A stretch of DNA of 64,000 bases from Muribaculaceae bacterium (GCA_022510405.1 JAFLTP010000014.1:21946-85945); one strand, 5' to 3'; counted from the first letter of the stretch, positions 17,849-26,813 are shown. The notes: generated by a model from the letters alone, not told the origin. Numbers and translations are program-made.

Positions 17849-18075
17849 GAGATGAGTTGTATGTTGTGTGTTGTGAGTCGTATGTTGTTAGTTGTGAGTT
17901 GTGAGTTATAAGTTTAAGTTGTGAGTCATAAGTTATGGAGTTGGTGTCATAAGTTTTTGGTTGTGAGTCATAAGTTTTTAGTTGTAAGTAACTTCTTTTA
18001 AACTTTAAACTTTAATATTTAACCCTTTAACCTCTTAACCTTTAAACTTTAATCTTTTAACTTTAAACTTTAAAA
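17849..18075 (-). repeat. two blocks of 7-nt-period repeats between pheT and the upstream gene
   Basis: On the pheT coding strand the block next to the start reads as heptamers AACTCAC, AACTCAC, AACTAAC, AACATAC, GACTCAC, AACACAC, AACATAC, AACTCAT and ends three bases before the ATG. Farther upstream (about 17996-18075) a second 7-nt series appears on the plus strand as TTAAACT/TTAACCC/CTTTAAA variants. The whole 230-base gap is made of this material. Confidence 0.8.
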
Positions 18076-18078
18076 AAA

Positions 18079-18996
18079 CTATTTCTTCATAGTGAAATGT
18101 CGTGAGGCGAGTCTATATCCGTCGGCGAAGACTTCCACGGTGTAATCCCCTGGGGTGAGTGTGGTATTGACATCCCAATACACACTGACACTCAGTTCTT
18201 CGTTGGCATATTCCATTTGCCGTTTGGCAGTGGCCGGAACTTGGCTGCCATCCATCTCAAAAGAGATATCGCCTCCAAGCAATGCTCCCTCAGGTGTGAG
18301 TATCCTGATATAAAAATCTTTCATACCGGCACTCGCGGTATTGTTTGGGCTTACGATGAAACTTACTCCGAGTTGCTTGGCTTTGGTTATATTCTTTTCG
18401 GTTTTCCCTTTCTTGTTGTAGGCCTGAAAAGAGAGTCCGGTAATATTCAATTTCTTGGCCAGTTTAACTGTTTGGGTAAGTTCCTTGTTTTGAGTTGTTG
18501 CCTGGGTATATTGTGTTGAAAGTTTTTCATTCCTCTCGTTTGACTGGGCCAATTCCTGACGAAGACCTTCGTTTTCTTCACCAAGTCGTTTGATTTCTTC
18601 GAGATAATGTTTCACAATGCCCTTTAGGGTAGCAATTTCTCCTTCAAGTTCTTTAATTCTTTTACGGTTGGCCGCATTGTTCTTCTTCTGTTCGTCAAGT
18701 TCAGCTAAAAGACCTTCCACCTTGAGTCGTGCCTCGTTGTATTGTTGCACCAAGGAGTCGTTCTTGAGATATATCTGTTGATCTTCATACTGACTGAAAT
18801 CGGCATTAAGCTGATTAAATTCATTTGTGAGGAGTAACCGGTCGTTGGCCAACCGAAGGCTTTCCATTTCGGCTCTGGCCTCGTTCACTTGATCAGTACG
18901 AGTGGCATTGTTGATTATAAGTATTATCACAAGTGCGATAAGGCAGAGCACGGCACCTCCACCTCCGAATATTATTATTTTCTGAGTCTTGTTCAT
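18079..18996 (-). CDS. membrane-anchored coiled-coil protein, function unknown
   Basis: This 305-residue protein has a transmembrane helix at about 8-29 (after MNKTQK). Residues 35-175 are a long coiled coil rich in Glu, Lys, Leu and Asn. A C-terminal beta-type domain (about 185-305) contains GDYTVEVFADGYRLASRHF. The layout suggests a cytoplasmic-membrane anchor with a periplasmic rod and an Ig-like head. I cannot assign a function; I recall similar genes in other Bacteroidales without names. A TAnnTTTG element lies only 7 bases before the start. Confidence 0.75.
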   Translation of the reverse strand: MNKTQKIIIFGGGGAVLCLIALVIILIINNATRTDQVNEARAEMESLRLANDRLLLTNEFNQLNADFSQYEDQQIYLKNDSLVQQYNEARLKVEGLLAELDEQKKNNAANRKRIKELEGEIATLKGIVKHYLEEIKRLGEENEGLRQELAQSNERNEKLSTQYTQATTQNKELTQTVKLAKKLNITGLSFQAYNKKGKTEKNITKAKQLGVSFIVSPNNTASAGMKDFYIRILTPEGALLGGDISFEMDGSQVPATAKRQMEYANEELSVSVYWDVNTTLTPGDYTVEVFADGYRLASRHFTMKK

Positions 18997-19003
18997 AACT
19001 ATG

Positions 19004-19011
19004 CAAAATTA
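19004..19011 (-). promoter_or_regulatory. TAnnTTTG -7 element, nearly leaderless
   Basis: On the minus strand this is TAATTTTG followed by CAT, an exact -7 match, ending 7 bases before the ATG at 18996. The spacing would give an almost leaderless mRNA, as for the polyprenyl synthase gene. Confidence 0.45.
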
Positions 19012-19090
19012 ATCAAAAAATAGATAACTCGCACTTAATACCTTATATAATACCAATTATTGGCGCTAATCTCCTTTAATGCGTTATAGG

Positions 19091-19150
19091 GAAAAAGAAA
19101 ACCGGCCTTCTCGAGGAGAAAACCGGCTATCTTTGCTTTTTGTCTTTTTT
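19091..19150. terminator. bidirectional rho-independent terminator
   Basis: CCGG (19102-19105) and CCGG (19123-19126) close a stem with TTCTC/GAGAA inside. The plus side is followed by a T-rich run (19133-19150) and the minus side by TTTTCTTTTT. On the minus strand it lies just after the small lipoprotein gene and would end its transcript. Confidence 0.65.
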
Positions 19151-19172
19151 CTTGCTTTCCGCGTCAGAATAA

Positions 19173-19388
19173 TTATTGAGCCTGAGCAGGAGCTTCTTCA
19201 GCAGCAACAGCTACAACAGTGTCAGTAACAACTGAATCAGGAGCTACAGTGTCTTCAACAACAGCTGCATCAGCAACTACTTCTTCTACAGGAGCTTGAT
19301 CTTCAGCTTCTTTTTCTGCTTTGTTACCACCACAGCTAACGAGAGCTACGCTGCAAATAACTGCAAGTGAAAGAAATACTTTTTTCAT
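19173..19388 (-). CDS. small Ala/Val/Glu-rich lipoprotein
   Basis: This encodes 71 residues. Signal peptide 1-18 ends in the lipobox LVSC, with the modified Cys at about 19, followed by GGNK. The mature part is low complexity, made of Ala, Val, Glu, Asp and Thr (EEVVADAAVVEDTVAPD), strongly acidic and probably unfolded. Such short acidic lipoproteins are frequent in Bacteroidales and their role is unknown. It has a promoter of its own at 19439-19467 and a terminator after it, so it is a single-gene transcript and is probably well expressed. Confidence 0.75.
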   Translation of the reverse strand: MKKVFLSLAVICSVALVSCGGNKAEKEAEDQAPVEEVVADAAVVEDTVAPDSVVTDTVVAVAAEEAPAQAQ

Positions 19389-19438
19389 CTCTAATTAAAA
19401 TTAAAATAATAAAACAATATTTGCTATCAAAAACGGTG

Positions 19439-19467
19439 CAAAGTTAATACATATTTTTAGTTTGCAA
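19439..19467 (-). promoter_or_regulatory. Bacteroides-type promoter of the small lipoprotein gene
   Basis: On the minus strand the -33 TTG is at 19467-19465 and the -7 TAACTTTG at 19446-19439, 18 bases apart. This predicts a start of transcription near 19430 and a leader of about 40 bases. Confidence 0.6.
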
Positions 19468-19598
19468 TAAAAAACAACTTATTTTTTTGCTTTACAACAT
19501 ATTTTTATCTCATTTTTAACAATCTTATGTTAAAACCATATTAAATTCTTTCGATCCTTAACATTTTATCCTATGTTCTTGGCTTTTACATAACATCG

Positions 19599-20807
19599 TC
19601 AGATGGAGTTGGATTTGATTTTGGGATAAGCGTTGAAACCCTTAAGCACGGATGGTCGCACCACCCAACGTTGAACACAATAAGCAGCAATCATATAGGC
19701 GCCTGCCAAAATCCATAGATTGATATAACATTTGCTAACCTGGGCCAATGATGCACCGTTGGTGTTCATCTTTATGAAACCTTCCATACCCCATGTGGCA
19801 GGTATGCAATCACTTATCCCCTTCCAGAATCCCGGCATCGCATATCGGGGCCAAGTAAGTCCTGACAAGAAGAGGAATACAACCGAGGTAACAACCCATA
19901 GCACAAAAACGGATTCACGTTCCCACACTACACCCTGGAAGCACCATCCGAGTCCCACACAGGCCAGAACCATAGGAAGCAGGAACATCAATATCTCGAA
20001 AAGATTTCCTGCCATCGGGAATGAGAACATAAGGGGCACATAATGCACAAGATAAATTATGGGCACCATGAGGATTGTGATATAACAAAGCATCTGGCCG
20101 AACATAGTCATCAAAACAGAGGGCTGTTCGTTGAATGAATTGTAGCCTATCAACGACGGTCGTTCACGTTTGGCACCTCCTGCCATACCCGAGGCAAGTA
20201 TTATGCATTGATGCAATATGAGAATGAGGACTCCTGGCATAATAAAAGAGTCGAAACCTCCCTCAATATTACCCATTGTGATATTCTTGATAGGCATCAG
20301 ATCACCGTCGATCACCGTCTCGGCAAGCGGGGCCACCAAGTCAATTTTCTCAGAAAGTATCTCCGCACCCATCGCCTGGGCCACATTTGTGGAAGCCACC
20401 AATAAGGAACGATAGCGAAGAAGCAGGCTCATTTCGCAATAAAGAACGGCCTCTCCTTGCTGGTTGTTTTTTATTCTTTTCCCAAAGCCGTCAGGAATCT
20501 CCAAAATAGCATAACAATCATGGTTGTCCATCGCTCTGCGTGCCTCGGCCAAGTCAGCCGCATACCCAATGACCCATGCCTCCTGTGTGGCATCGAAATT
20601 TCGAACCAATTCACGGCTTATGTCCGACCTGTCATTGTCTACCACCACCACGGCTACATCCCTCACAAGCTCCGGATTATATATCAGAGAGTAGATCACG
20701 GGATATGCCAATGGCAGGAAAAGAAAGAATATGATGATTCCGGGGTCATGGATCACGACCCGAAATTCTTGGCAATATACCTTAAACAATTGCTTGAGCT
20801 TGTTCAT
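19599..20807 (-). CDS. ABC-2 type transporter permease (second of two)
   Basis: This 402-residue membrane protein has one N-terminal helix (about residues 25-42), a large periplasmic loop of about 130 residues (VAVVVVDNDRSDISREL), and five or six C-terminal helices. It fits the YhhJ/YbhR-like ABC-2 permease family for drug or lipid export. I chose ATG 20807 (MNKLKQLF); the frame also opens with TTG at 20816. The upstream neighbour is a second permease, so the two probably form a heterodimer. Confidence 0.88.
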   Translation of the reverse strand: MNKLKQLFKVYCQEFRVVIHDPGIIIFFLFLPLAYPVIYSLIYNPELVRDVAVVVVDNDRSDISRELVRNFDATQEAWVIGYAADLAEARRAMDNHDCYAILEIPDGFGKRIKNNQQGEAVLYCEMSLLLRYRSLLVASTNVAQAMGAEILSEKIDLVAPLAETVIDGDLMPIKNITMGNIEGGFDSFIMPGVLILILHQCIILASGMAGGAKRERPSLIGYNSFNEQPSVLMTMFGQMLCYITILMVPIIYLVHYVPLMFSFPMAGNLFEILMFLLPMVLACVGLGWCFQGVVWERESVFVLWVVTSVVFLFLSGLTWPRYAMPGFWKGISDCIPATWGMEGFIKMNTNGASLAQVSKCYINLWILAGAYMIAAYCVQRWVVRPSVLKGFNAYPKIKSNSI

Positions 20808-20819
20808 AAAAGGCAAATT

Positions 20820-21980
20820 TTAAGGTGCATATACTGGTTTCGCCATTTCCCGTTTTATTCTCCACAACATAGTGAAAGGCAGAACCATGAAAACGATATA
20901 GGCCACAAACCATATTCTTGAATAATATATATCCACCCCATTGAGAGCCTGGTCTATATAGATGAGAAGGTTATAACGCACGGGCAATATCCAGGAGAAA
21001 ATGCTAATCGCGCCATACATGCTTTGCACAGGGAAAGAGAAAGCGGCAACCGAGAAAGCCAGGATTCCCAACAAAGCACTCACCGACAAGGAGAGCCGCA
21101 GATTTGGTAAAACTCCGAAGAAGAAAAGGGCCCATCCCTGGCAAGCAAGCACAAACATAATTTCTGAAACCGTTAGCCAAAACCAAGAACCATACACCGG
21201 ATATCCGTTAATGCCGAACAACCACGATTCCATAAAAATTGCGATTACAATCCATATCAGAGTCTGGGGAAGAAGTTTTGCAAAAAGAGCCTTCACAATG
21301 GAACCGTTTGCCATCTGAAGCAGTTTTGTGGAGGTGCCGTATTTTATTTCCTGGCCGAGACTGAAACAGGTGACAAGGAATATCATCAATTCCAAAACTC
21401 CCGGGATAAATGAATTACAAAGATATATTGCATAGTTCAAGCCGGGGTTATGGATTCCTCTTGCCTGGATATTTATCGGCAATAGGATCGGAGTAACTTC
21501 TTGCGGAGAGGCACCCACCGATTCAAGCACAGTCATGGTCACTCCGGCTTTGGTGTAAAGTGCCGTGGTTTTGAAGGTCTTGAAAAGAATAGAGGCCGGA
21601 ACGAAATACGTCATATTGGTGTAAAAAGTCACTACCGGTTTTCGACCTGACAACAGATCTCTTTCAAAATTTTCAGGAATTAGGAAGAACCCGAATATAT
21701 CTCCTTTCTGCATAAGATGTCGAGCCTCAGTATAACTATTGCACGACTCTTTCAGATCCACCATCTGCATCCCTCCCAAATTTTGAGTAACTTTTCTGGA
21801 AAGGGAAGAACCATCCTTATCGATCATTGCCGCCGGCACTTTGGATGGGAGGCCCTCCTGCATGAGACTTGTGAGCAACATGAAACAGAACAACGGCAAT
21901 ATGAAGAAGGCCACCCAGTAGATAGGTCGTCTCACTAACTGCAGGACACTTCTAATGAATATTGCTTTTATTCCTTTCAT
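20820..21980 (-). CDS. ABC-2 type transporter permease (first of two)
   Basis: This 386-residue protein has the same layout as its neighbour: an N-terminal helix (YWVAFFILPLFCFMLL), an extracytoplasmic loop starting VPAAMIDKDGSSLSR, then a C-terminal bundle of helices. It is preceded by hlyD (20 bases) and followed by the other permease. No nucleotide-binding subunit is encoded in the operon, so an ATPase from elsewhere must serve it if it is an active ABC exporter. Confidence 0.88.
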   Translation of the reverse strand: MKGIKAIFIRSVLQLVRRPIYWVAFFILPLFCFMLLTSLMQEGLPSKVPAAMIDKDGSSLSRKVTQNLGGMQMVDLKESCNSYTEARHLMQKGDIFGFFLIPENFERDLLSGRKPVVTFYTNMTYFVPASILFKTFKTTALYTKAGVTMTVLESVGASPQEVTPILLPINIQARGIHNPGLNYAIYLCNSFIPGVLELMIFLVTCFSLGQEIKYGTSTKLLQMANGSIVKALFAKLLPQTLIWIVIAIFMESWLFGINGYPVYGSWFWLTVSEIMFVLACQGWALFFFGVLPNLRLSLSVSALLGILAFSVAAFSFPVQSMYGAISIFSWILPVRYNLLIYIDQALNGVDIYYSRIWFVAYIVFMVLPFTMLWRIKREMAKPVYAP

Positions 21981-22000
21981 AACTTATTACATCTCACAAT

Positions 22001-23041
22001 TTACTTGTGATCCTCCAATATCACGGACATGCCGGGACGCAGATTTTCGATTTGTTGTGTGGGACGTGCTTTGATCTGGAATGTGCGCGCATCATAATCT
22101 CCGGTGGATTTAGTGGCTTGCCAATTGGCATACGTTCCCAGGTCTTTGATGTAGAAAACCTTTGCATCGGTCACGATATCAAGAGCCGGAATGCGGATTT
22201 TCAAAACAGTACCGTTAGTGATATCCTTTAAAAGCGTTTCCCTGACATTGAACACCACCCAATGGTCGTCCTTCTGAAGGGACATAATGGGAGCTCCGGT
22301 TGCCACGAGTTCCGACACATTGGGATAAATTTCGGTGATCTCGCCGTTATATGGTGCCACTAAGTATTGGTCTTCGAGCAATGCTGTAACTTCATTCACT
22401 CCTCCTTTAGCCACATTCACCATTGCCAAGGCAGCCTCCTTATCCTCTTTCTGTGCTCCTGATTTGGCCAGAGAATATTGACTTTCAGCCGCTGCGACAC
22501 CGGCAGTAGCCGCTTGATATGCAGCCTTCGCCTCATCACGTTTTTGTTCACTAATCACTCCCTTGGCATAAAGGGCTTCCATTCTGTCATAAGTTTTCTT
22601 TGCGATACTTTCTGCTGCGATTGCCTGTTGCCAAAGTTCATAGGCAGCCTTCACTATCTGGCTGCGAGTACCGGCATCTACTTTGGCGTTGGCAGCCTGT
22701 GCGGCACTTTCCATAGCCTCGGCCTGACCCAAACGGGCGTCAATCAAGGAAGAATGAATATGCACCAGCGTGTCTCCCTTCTTCACACGGTCGCCCTCCT
22801 CTACAAAAATTTCTTCCACACGGCCCGGGAGTTTTCCGGAAATACGGATTTCTGTAGCGTCGGCCTGTCCTTGCACCGTGTCGGGACCCTGTTTGATCAC
22901 CAAAAATCCAAGAATTGCCAAACCGGCAAGGATAAGAATCACAACCACTATCGTAAGGATAAGCATCCTGTCTTTTGCTGAGACAGCTTCTTCATTGCTT
23001 TGAGTATTCGAGAGAGGAGCGGAGTTATCGTGAGTTTGCAT
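22001..23041 (-). CDS. HlyD/EmrA-type periplasmic adaptor
   Basis: This 346-residue protein has a cytoplasmic stretch of about 25 residues, one transmembrane helix (about 28-50), then a biotinyl-lipoyl-like half (ISGKLPGRVEEIFVEEGDRVKKGDTL), a coiled-coil hairpin (about 100-210) and the second half (APYNGEITEIYPNVSELV). It should link the inner-membrane permeases with the TolC-like channel encoded upstream. Gene order tolC-hlyD-permease-permease supports a tripartite exporter. Confidence 0.92.
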   Translation of the reverse strand: MQTHDNSAPLSNTQSNEEAVSAKDRMLILTIVVVILILAGLAILGFLVIKQGPDTVQGQADATEIRISGKLPGRVEEIFVEEGDRVKKGDTLVHIHSSLIDARLGQAEAMESAAQAANAKVDAGTRSQIVKAAYELWQQAIAAESIAKKTYDRMEALYAKGVISEQKRDEAKAAYQAATAGVAAAESQYSLAKSGAQKEDKEAALAMVNVAKGGVNEVTALLEDQYLVAPYNGEITEIYPNVSELVATGAPIMSLQKDDHWVVFNVRETLLKDITNGTVLKIRIPALDIVTDAKVFYIKDLGTYANWQATKSTGDYDARTFQIKARPTQQIENLRPGMSVILEDHK

Positions 23042-23092
23042 GATGTGTAAGTTTTTCTTTTATTTCACCATTTATGAGCTTTGGTGTTGCTA

Positions 23093-24523
23093 TTAGTAAG
23101 GAAGATTTCCAAGCACTTTCGAGAGGTATGTATGAGCCAATCTCACGCCAATTTCAGCATCAATTTTTTCAGAGTTTGCACCGAGCCAGGCTGTCTGTGC
23201 GGCCAAAACATCACTTGTGGTAAGTACGCCTTCTTTGAATCCGAGTTGAGCCTGATAAAGATTTTCATCAGCCTTGTTAAGATTCAAGGATGCCATATTG
23301 TAGGTTTTTTCAGCCTCGTCGAGCGTGAATTGAGCCTGGCTGACCTGAAGTTGCACTTTTTCTTCGAGGTCTTCCAAGAGGAGACGTTGAGCAGTTGTGT
23401 TGGATTTGGCTGCCTTGTATCTCTTGTAGTCGCCTCCCCAATGCCAGATTGGCACCTGAAGCATGGCTCCCACACTGAAACCGCCGCCGAATCGTTTCTT
23501 GAAACCGTCGATCACATTCGGGTTTGAGAATTCATATGCACCGACCACAGCAATTTTGGGAAGCAGTTCACTCAAAGAAAGTTTTTCACGGCTTTGCAAG
23601 AGATTGATGGTTTGTCTCACAATTTCAAGATCCTGACGCCTTGAGTACACATCTTCGAGATTGATGTTGTGGGGTGTAAGTTGTGAGTTTTGAGTTTGGA
23701 GGTGCTCGTCAGAAAGTTCCATCTGAGTATTTGGAGGCAAACCACAAATCTGTGCCAGAGCCATACGGGAAAGTGTTAAACCGTTTGTCACCTTCACCAA
23801 TGCAATATTGGCTTCATTTGCTCGCACCTCCACTGAAAGGAGATCACTTTTAGTGGCCACACCCTCTTCAAGCATGGCACGGACATTGTTGCAAAGGGAA
23901 TCGGTAAGAGAAACAAAACTTTCAGCCAGTTTTTTCTTCTCCTTAAGGGAAATAACTGTCCAATAAGCCTCATCAACCGAATATATAATTTCCTGTGCCA
24001 CATTGTTGCTCATGGCAGAGGCTATTTTTTCTCCGAACCCGGCAATTTGATTCATAGCCCTGATCTGTCCGCCCATATACACAGGTTGGGTAAGAGTGAA
24101 AGCTCCTGCAAAAACGTTATGTATGTCATAACTCATTGCCTCCTTGGGAATCACTGCTACTTCTGATGGAATGTAACTTCCGGTTTCTGGATTGAGGACC
24201 GGTTTTCCGTCGGGTCCTTTTACAATATTGTATTGATAGGAACCAGTAGTGGGATCGAAGCTCATGGTAGGAAGTTTCGCATCTTCCCCCAAAAGATTAA
24301 TTATACGTTGGTTATAGAAATAGGTACCGGTGAAGTCAATACCGGGCAGATATGCGGCTTTAGCGGCCTCTTTAAGGGTGGAAGCGCCCTTAAGGTTTTC
24401 CTGAGTCATACGGATCAACTTATTGTTTCTCAATGCCATATTTCTACAGGAATCCAAGCTTACATCCGCATATGCTGAGAAAGCGGCTCCGAAAATTAAG
24501 AGCGGTATGAAAATATGTCTCAT
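23093..24523 (-). CDS. TolC-family outer-membrane efflux protein
   Basis: This encodes 476 residues from ATG 24523 (MRHIFIPLLIFGAAFSAYA, a signal peptide). An ATG 41 codons upstream also lies in frame, but it would bury the signal peptide and overlap the promoter. Two OEP repeats rich in helix follow (DVSLDSCRNMALRNNKL..., and a second after residue 290). A segment encoded by 23667-23702 (QTQNSQLTPHN) is in-frame 7-nt repeat sequence inserted before NLEDVYSRRQ. It is the first gene of the efflux operon. Confidence 0.92.
   Translation of the reverse strand: MRHIFIPLLIFGAAFSAYADVSLDSCRNMALRNNKLIRMTQENLKGASTLKEAAKAAYLPGIDFTGTYFYNQRIINLLGEDAKLPTMSFDPTTGSYQYNIVKGPDGKPVLNPETGSYIPSEVAVIPKEAMSYDIHNVFAGAFTLTQPVYMGGQIRAMNQIAGFGEKIASAMSNNVAQEIIYSVDEAYWTVISLKEKKKLAESFVSLTDSLCNNVRAMLEEGVATKSDLLSVEVRANEANIALVKVTNGLTLSRMALAQICGLPPNTQMELSDEHLQTQNSQLTPHNINLEDVYSRRQDLEIVRQTINLLQSREKLSLSELLPKIAVVGAYEFSNPNVIDGFKKRFGGGFSVGAMLQVPIWHWGGDYKRYKAAKSNTTAQRLLLEDLEEKVQLQVSQAQFTLDEAEKTYNMASLNLNKADENLYQAQLGFKEGVLTTSDVLAAQTAWLGANSEKIDAEIGVRLAHTYLSKVLGNLPY
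23667..23702 (-). repeat. 7-nt repeat units inside the tolC-like gene
   Basis: On the minus strand the units AACTCAA, AACTCAC, AACTTAC, ACCCCAC stand in frame inside the coding sequence, giving TQNSQLTPHN. The same units occur in the gaps at 4081, 17849 and 41767. The insertion falls between the two OEP halves. Confidence 0.75.
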
Positions 24524-24545
24524 GTTCAATTGATGAAAGGCACTG

Positions 24546-24553
24546 CAAATATA
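24546..24553 (-). promoter_or_regulatory. TAnnTTTG -7 element of the tolC-hlyD-permease operon
   Basis: On the minus strand this is TATATTTG followed by CA, 22 bases before the ATG at 24523. No clear -33 partner is visible. It faces away from the MATE promoter. Confidence 0.45.
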
Positions 24554-24565
24554 GCGATAAATAAG

Positions 24566-24573
24566 TAATTTTG
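24566..24573 (+). promoter_or_regulatory. TAnnTTTG -7 element of the MATE gene
   Basis: TAATTTTG followed by CA matches the -7 consensus and ends 27 bases before the ATG at 24601. It is divergent from the efflux operon promoter 12 bases away. Confidence 0.45.
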
Positions 24574-24600
24574 CATTTATCGAAAGAATTATTATCGGTG

Positions 24601-26007
24601 ATGGAGAATATAATAGAACCATCTGCGCCAAGAGGTTATTTCTCAACCGTTAAGAATCTCTTGAAACTGGGACTTCCGGTTTTGGTGACACAGGTGGGAA
24701 TTATCGTCGTGAGTTTCGCCGACACTATGATGGTAGGTGCCTACGGTCTCAACGAATTGGCCGCTTCAGCTTTCGTGAATTCCTTGTTTCTGATTGGGAT
24801 GGTGATGCTTTTGGGATTCGCCGGGGGTGTCACGCCAATTATCGGAGCATTATATGGTAAAGGCGACCATGAAGAAGGGGGCTTGATGCTCAGGGCATCG
24901 CTTCTTGTGAATATAGCTATGGCGGGGATTTTTATAATGGCAATGGGATGTCTTTATTTCTTGTTGCCCTATTTCGGCCAAGATGCCGACTTGATGCCTA
25001 TAGCCAAAGAATACTATCTCATAATACTTCCCTCGTTGCTACCGATGGCGATATTCAATTGTATGCAACAGGCATGCAACGGTGTCACCGATACTGCCAC
25101 ACCAATGTGGATCATAATAGGGGCCGATATATTGAATATACTCGGGAATTATGCCCTTATATTCGGAAATTGGGGTTGTCCGGAATTAGGCCTCGCAGGT
25201 GCCGGATGGAGCACCCTTGCGGCTCGCACGGCATCTGCCATAGCAATCATAATTGTGTATACATTGAGCCCTCGCTACTACATTTATTGGCAAAATGTGG
25301 TGAGAGGAGGTTCAGGGCGAGATAGGAAACTCCAGGTGTGGAAAACAAGTTATCCCCTGATGGTTCAAAGCGGTGTGGAATGCGGTTTATGGACTGTTGG
25401 AGCAGTTGTGAGCGGCTGGTTCGGAAAAGTGGAATTGGCGGCTTATCAGGTAATGAATACCATCGGTCAATTGGGGTTCATGATTTATATGAGTTTCGGT
25501 TGGGCCACCTCTATCAAAGTGGCTAACTATACCGGACAGAAAGACTTCTCTTGTGTAAGACTTGTCACAAAGGTAGGACTTCATATGATATTGGTACTTG
25601 CCACCATAGCTTCGTTAGTGTTCCTCTTCTTCACAGATAAGATGGTGAATTACTTCACTCCTGAGGAAGACGTTGTGGCTTATGCAATGATGATGATACT
25701 GCCCCTTGTGCTCTACCAATATTGCGACGGTACCCAATTAACTTATGTAAATGCCTTGAGAGGCACCTCGGAAGTGAAACCCTTATTATGGATTTCCATT
25801 GTAAGTTACATATTTGTAGGTATCTCGGTTTTAATGCTTTTCGCAGTAGGTTTCGGGATGGAAACCGTGGGCGTTTACTATAGTTTCTCGGTGGCATTGC
25901 TCACAGCTGCAGTATTGTTGGTAGTCACCTTTAGGAGAACAGTGAGAAAGTTGGAAAGCCAAGAAAATAATAAAATTGTGTTAAATATGCTCTCCAATGG
26001 GGAGTAA
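24601..26007 (+). CDS. MATE family efflux transporter
   Basis: This 468-residue protein has about 12 hydrophobic segments in two similar halves, as expected for a MATE exporter that expels cationic compounds or drugs by sodium or proton antiport. Family signs include LPVLVTQVGIIVVSFADTMMVG in the first helix region and GLAGAGWSTL at the end of the first half. I chose ATG 24601 (MENIIEPS). A start 10 codons earlier is in frame but lies on the promoter element. Its divergent partner is another efflux operon. Confidence 0.93.
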   Translation: MENIIEPSAPRGYFSTVKNLLKLGLPVLVTQVGIIVVSFADTMMVGAYGLNELAASAFVNSLFLIGMVMLLGFAGGVTPIIGALYGKGDHEEGGLMLRASLLVNIAMAGIFIMAMGCLYFLLPYFGQDADLMPIAKEYYLIILPSLLPMAIFNCMQQACNGVTDTATPMWIIIGADILNILGNYALIFGNWGCPELGLAGAGWSTLAARTASAIAIIIVYTLSPRYYIYWQNVVRGGSGRDRKLQVWKTSYPLMVQSGVECGLWTVGAVVSGWFGKVELAAYQVMNTIGQLGFMIYMSFGWATSIKVANYTGQKDFSCVRLVTKVGLHMILVLATIASLVFLFFTDKMVNYFTPEEDVVAYAMMMILPLVLYQYCDGTQLTYVNALRGTSEVKPLLWISIVSYIFVGISVLMLFAVGFGMETVGVYYSFSVALLTAAVLLVVTFRRTVRKLESQENNKIVLNMLSNGE

Positions 26008-26012
26008 TTTAG

Positions 26013-26020
26013 TAACTTTG
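26013..26020 (+). promoter_or_regulatory. TAnnTTTG -7 element before parA
   Basis: TAACTTTG followed by TG matches the -7 consensus and ends 19 bases before the parA ATG at 26040. No -33 TTTG is evident at the right distance. Confidence 0.4.
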
Positions 26021-26039
26021 TGGGAATAGAACTAATTCA

Positions 26040-26813
26040 ATGGGCAAGATCATATCAATAGCGAATCAGAAGGGAGGTGTCGGAAAGACGACCACAGCCT
26101 TCAATTTGGGTGCATGTTTGGCAGCCGACGGTAAAAAAGTGCTTTTGGTTGACGCTGATCCTCAAGCGAATGCCACTTCCGGTCTTGGATTGAATCCGGA
26201 GGATGCGGAGGTATCGGTCTACGAATGTCTGGTGGATAATGCCGATCCAAAAACGGGCATAAGGGAAAGCTGCGTCAAAGGCCTGGAGGTGCTCGGTTCC
26301 CGGATCGACCTTGTCGGGGCTGAAGTGGAACTCATGCAACAGAAAGACCGAGAAAGGGTCCTTTCCAGAGTGTTAAGGCCATTGAAAGATTCCTATGACT
26401 ACATATTGATAGACTGCAGTCCCTCCTTGGGACTAATAACAGTAAACGCCCTCACGGCCTCTGATTCGGTAATCATTCCGGTTCAGGCGGAATATTTTGC
26501 ATTGGAAGGGATTTCACAATTACTGAACACTATCCGGATTATAAAAAGCAGATTGAGTCCTACACTGGAAATCGAGGGATTCTTGCTAACCATGTATGAC
26601 GCACGCCTAAGACTTGCCAACCAAATATTTGAAGAATTGCGTCAACATTTCGGCGACATGGTATTCAACACCGTGATACCCAGAAACATCAAACTTTCGG
26701 AGTCGCCGAGCCATGGATTGCCGGTGACCTTATATGATCCGGAAAGTAGGGGCGCCATAGCCTACGGGCAATTGAGCAGAGAGCTGATAGCCAAGAATAG
26801 ACCTAAGAGATGA
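26040..26813 (+). CDS. parA: chromosome partitioning ATPase ParA/Soj
   Basis: This 257-residue deviant Walker ATPase has QKGGVGKTTTAFNLG at residues 9-23, DADPQANATSGLG, and IDCSPSLGLITVNAL. It has no N-terminal helix-turn-helix, as in chromosomal Soj-type proteins. ParA uses ATP-dependent DNA binding to move ParB-parS complexes and segregate the origin region. parB follows after 36 bases, so the pair is an operon. No obvious parS-like palindrome was noticed nearby. Confidence 0.97.
   Translation: MGKIISIANQKGGVGKTTTAFNLGACLAADGKKVLLVDADPQANATSGLGLNPEDAEVSVYECLVDNADPKTGIRESCVKGLEVLGSRIDLVGAEVELMQQKDRERVLSRVLRPLKDSYDYILIDCSPSLGLITVNALTASDSVIIPVQAEYFALEGISQLLNTIRIIKSRLSPTLEIEGFLLTMYDARLRLANQIFEELRQHFGDMVFNTVIPRNIKLSESPSHGLPVTLYDPESRGAIAYGQLSRELIAKNRPKR

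Noticed and set aside
17849..18078. CRISPR array or Phe leader attenuator before pheT
   Set aside because: Units are only 7 bases with no spacers, and no short Phe-rich reading frame with paired hairpins is visible.
23093..24646. Longer tolC reading frame starting at 24646
   Set aside because: The extra 41 residues lie before a clear signal peptide and cover the divergent promoter region; ATG 24523 is the better start.
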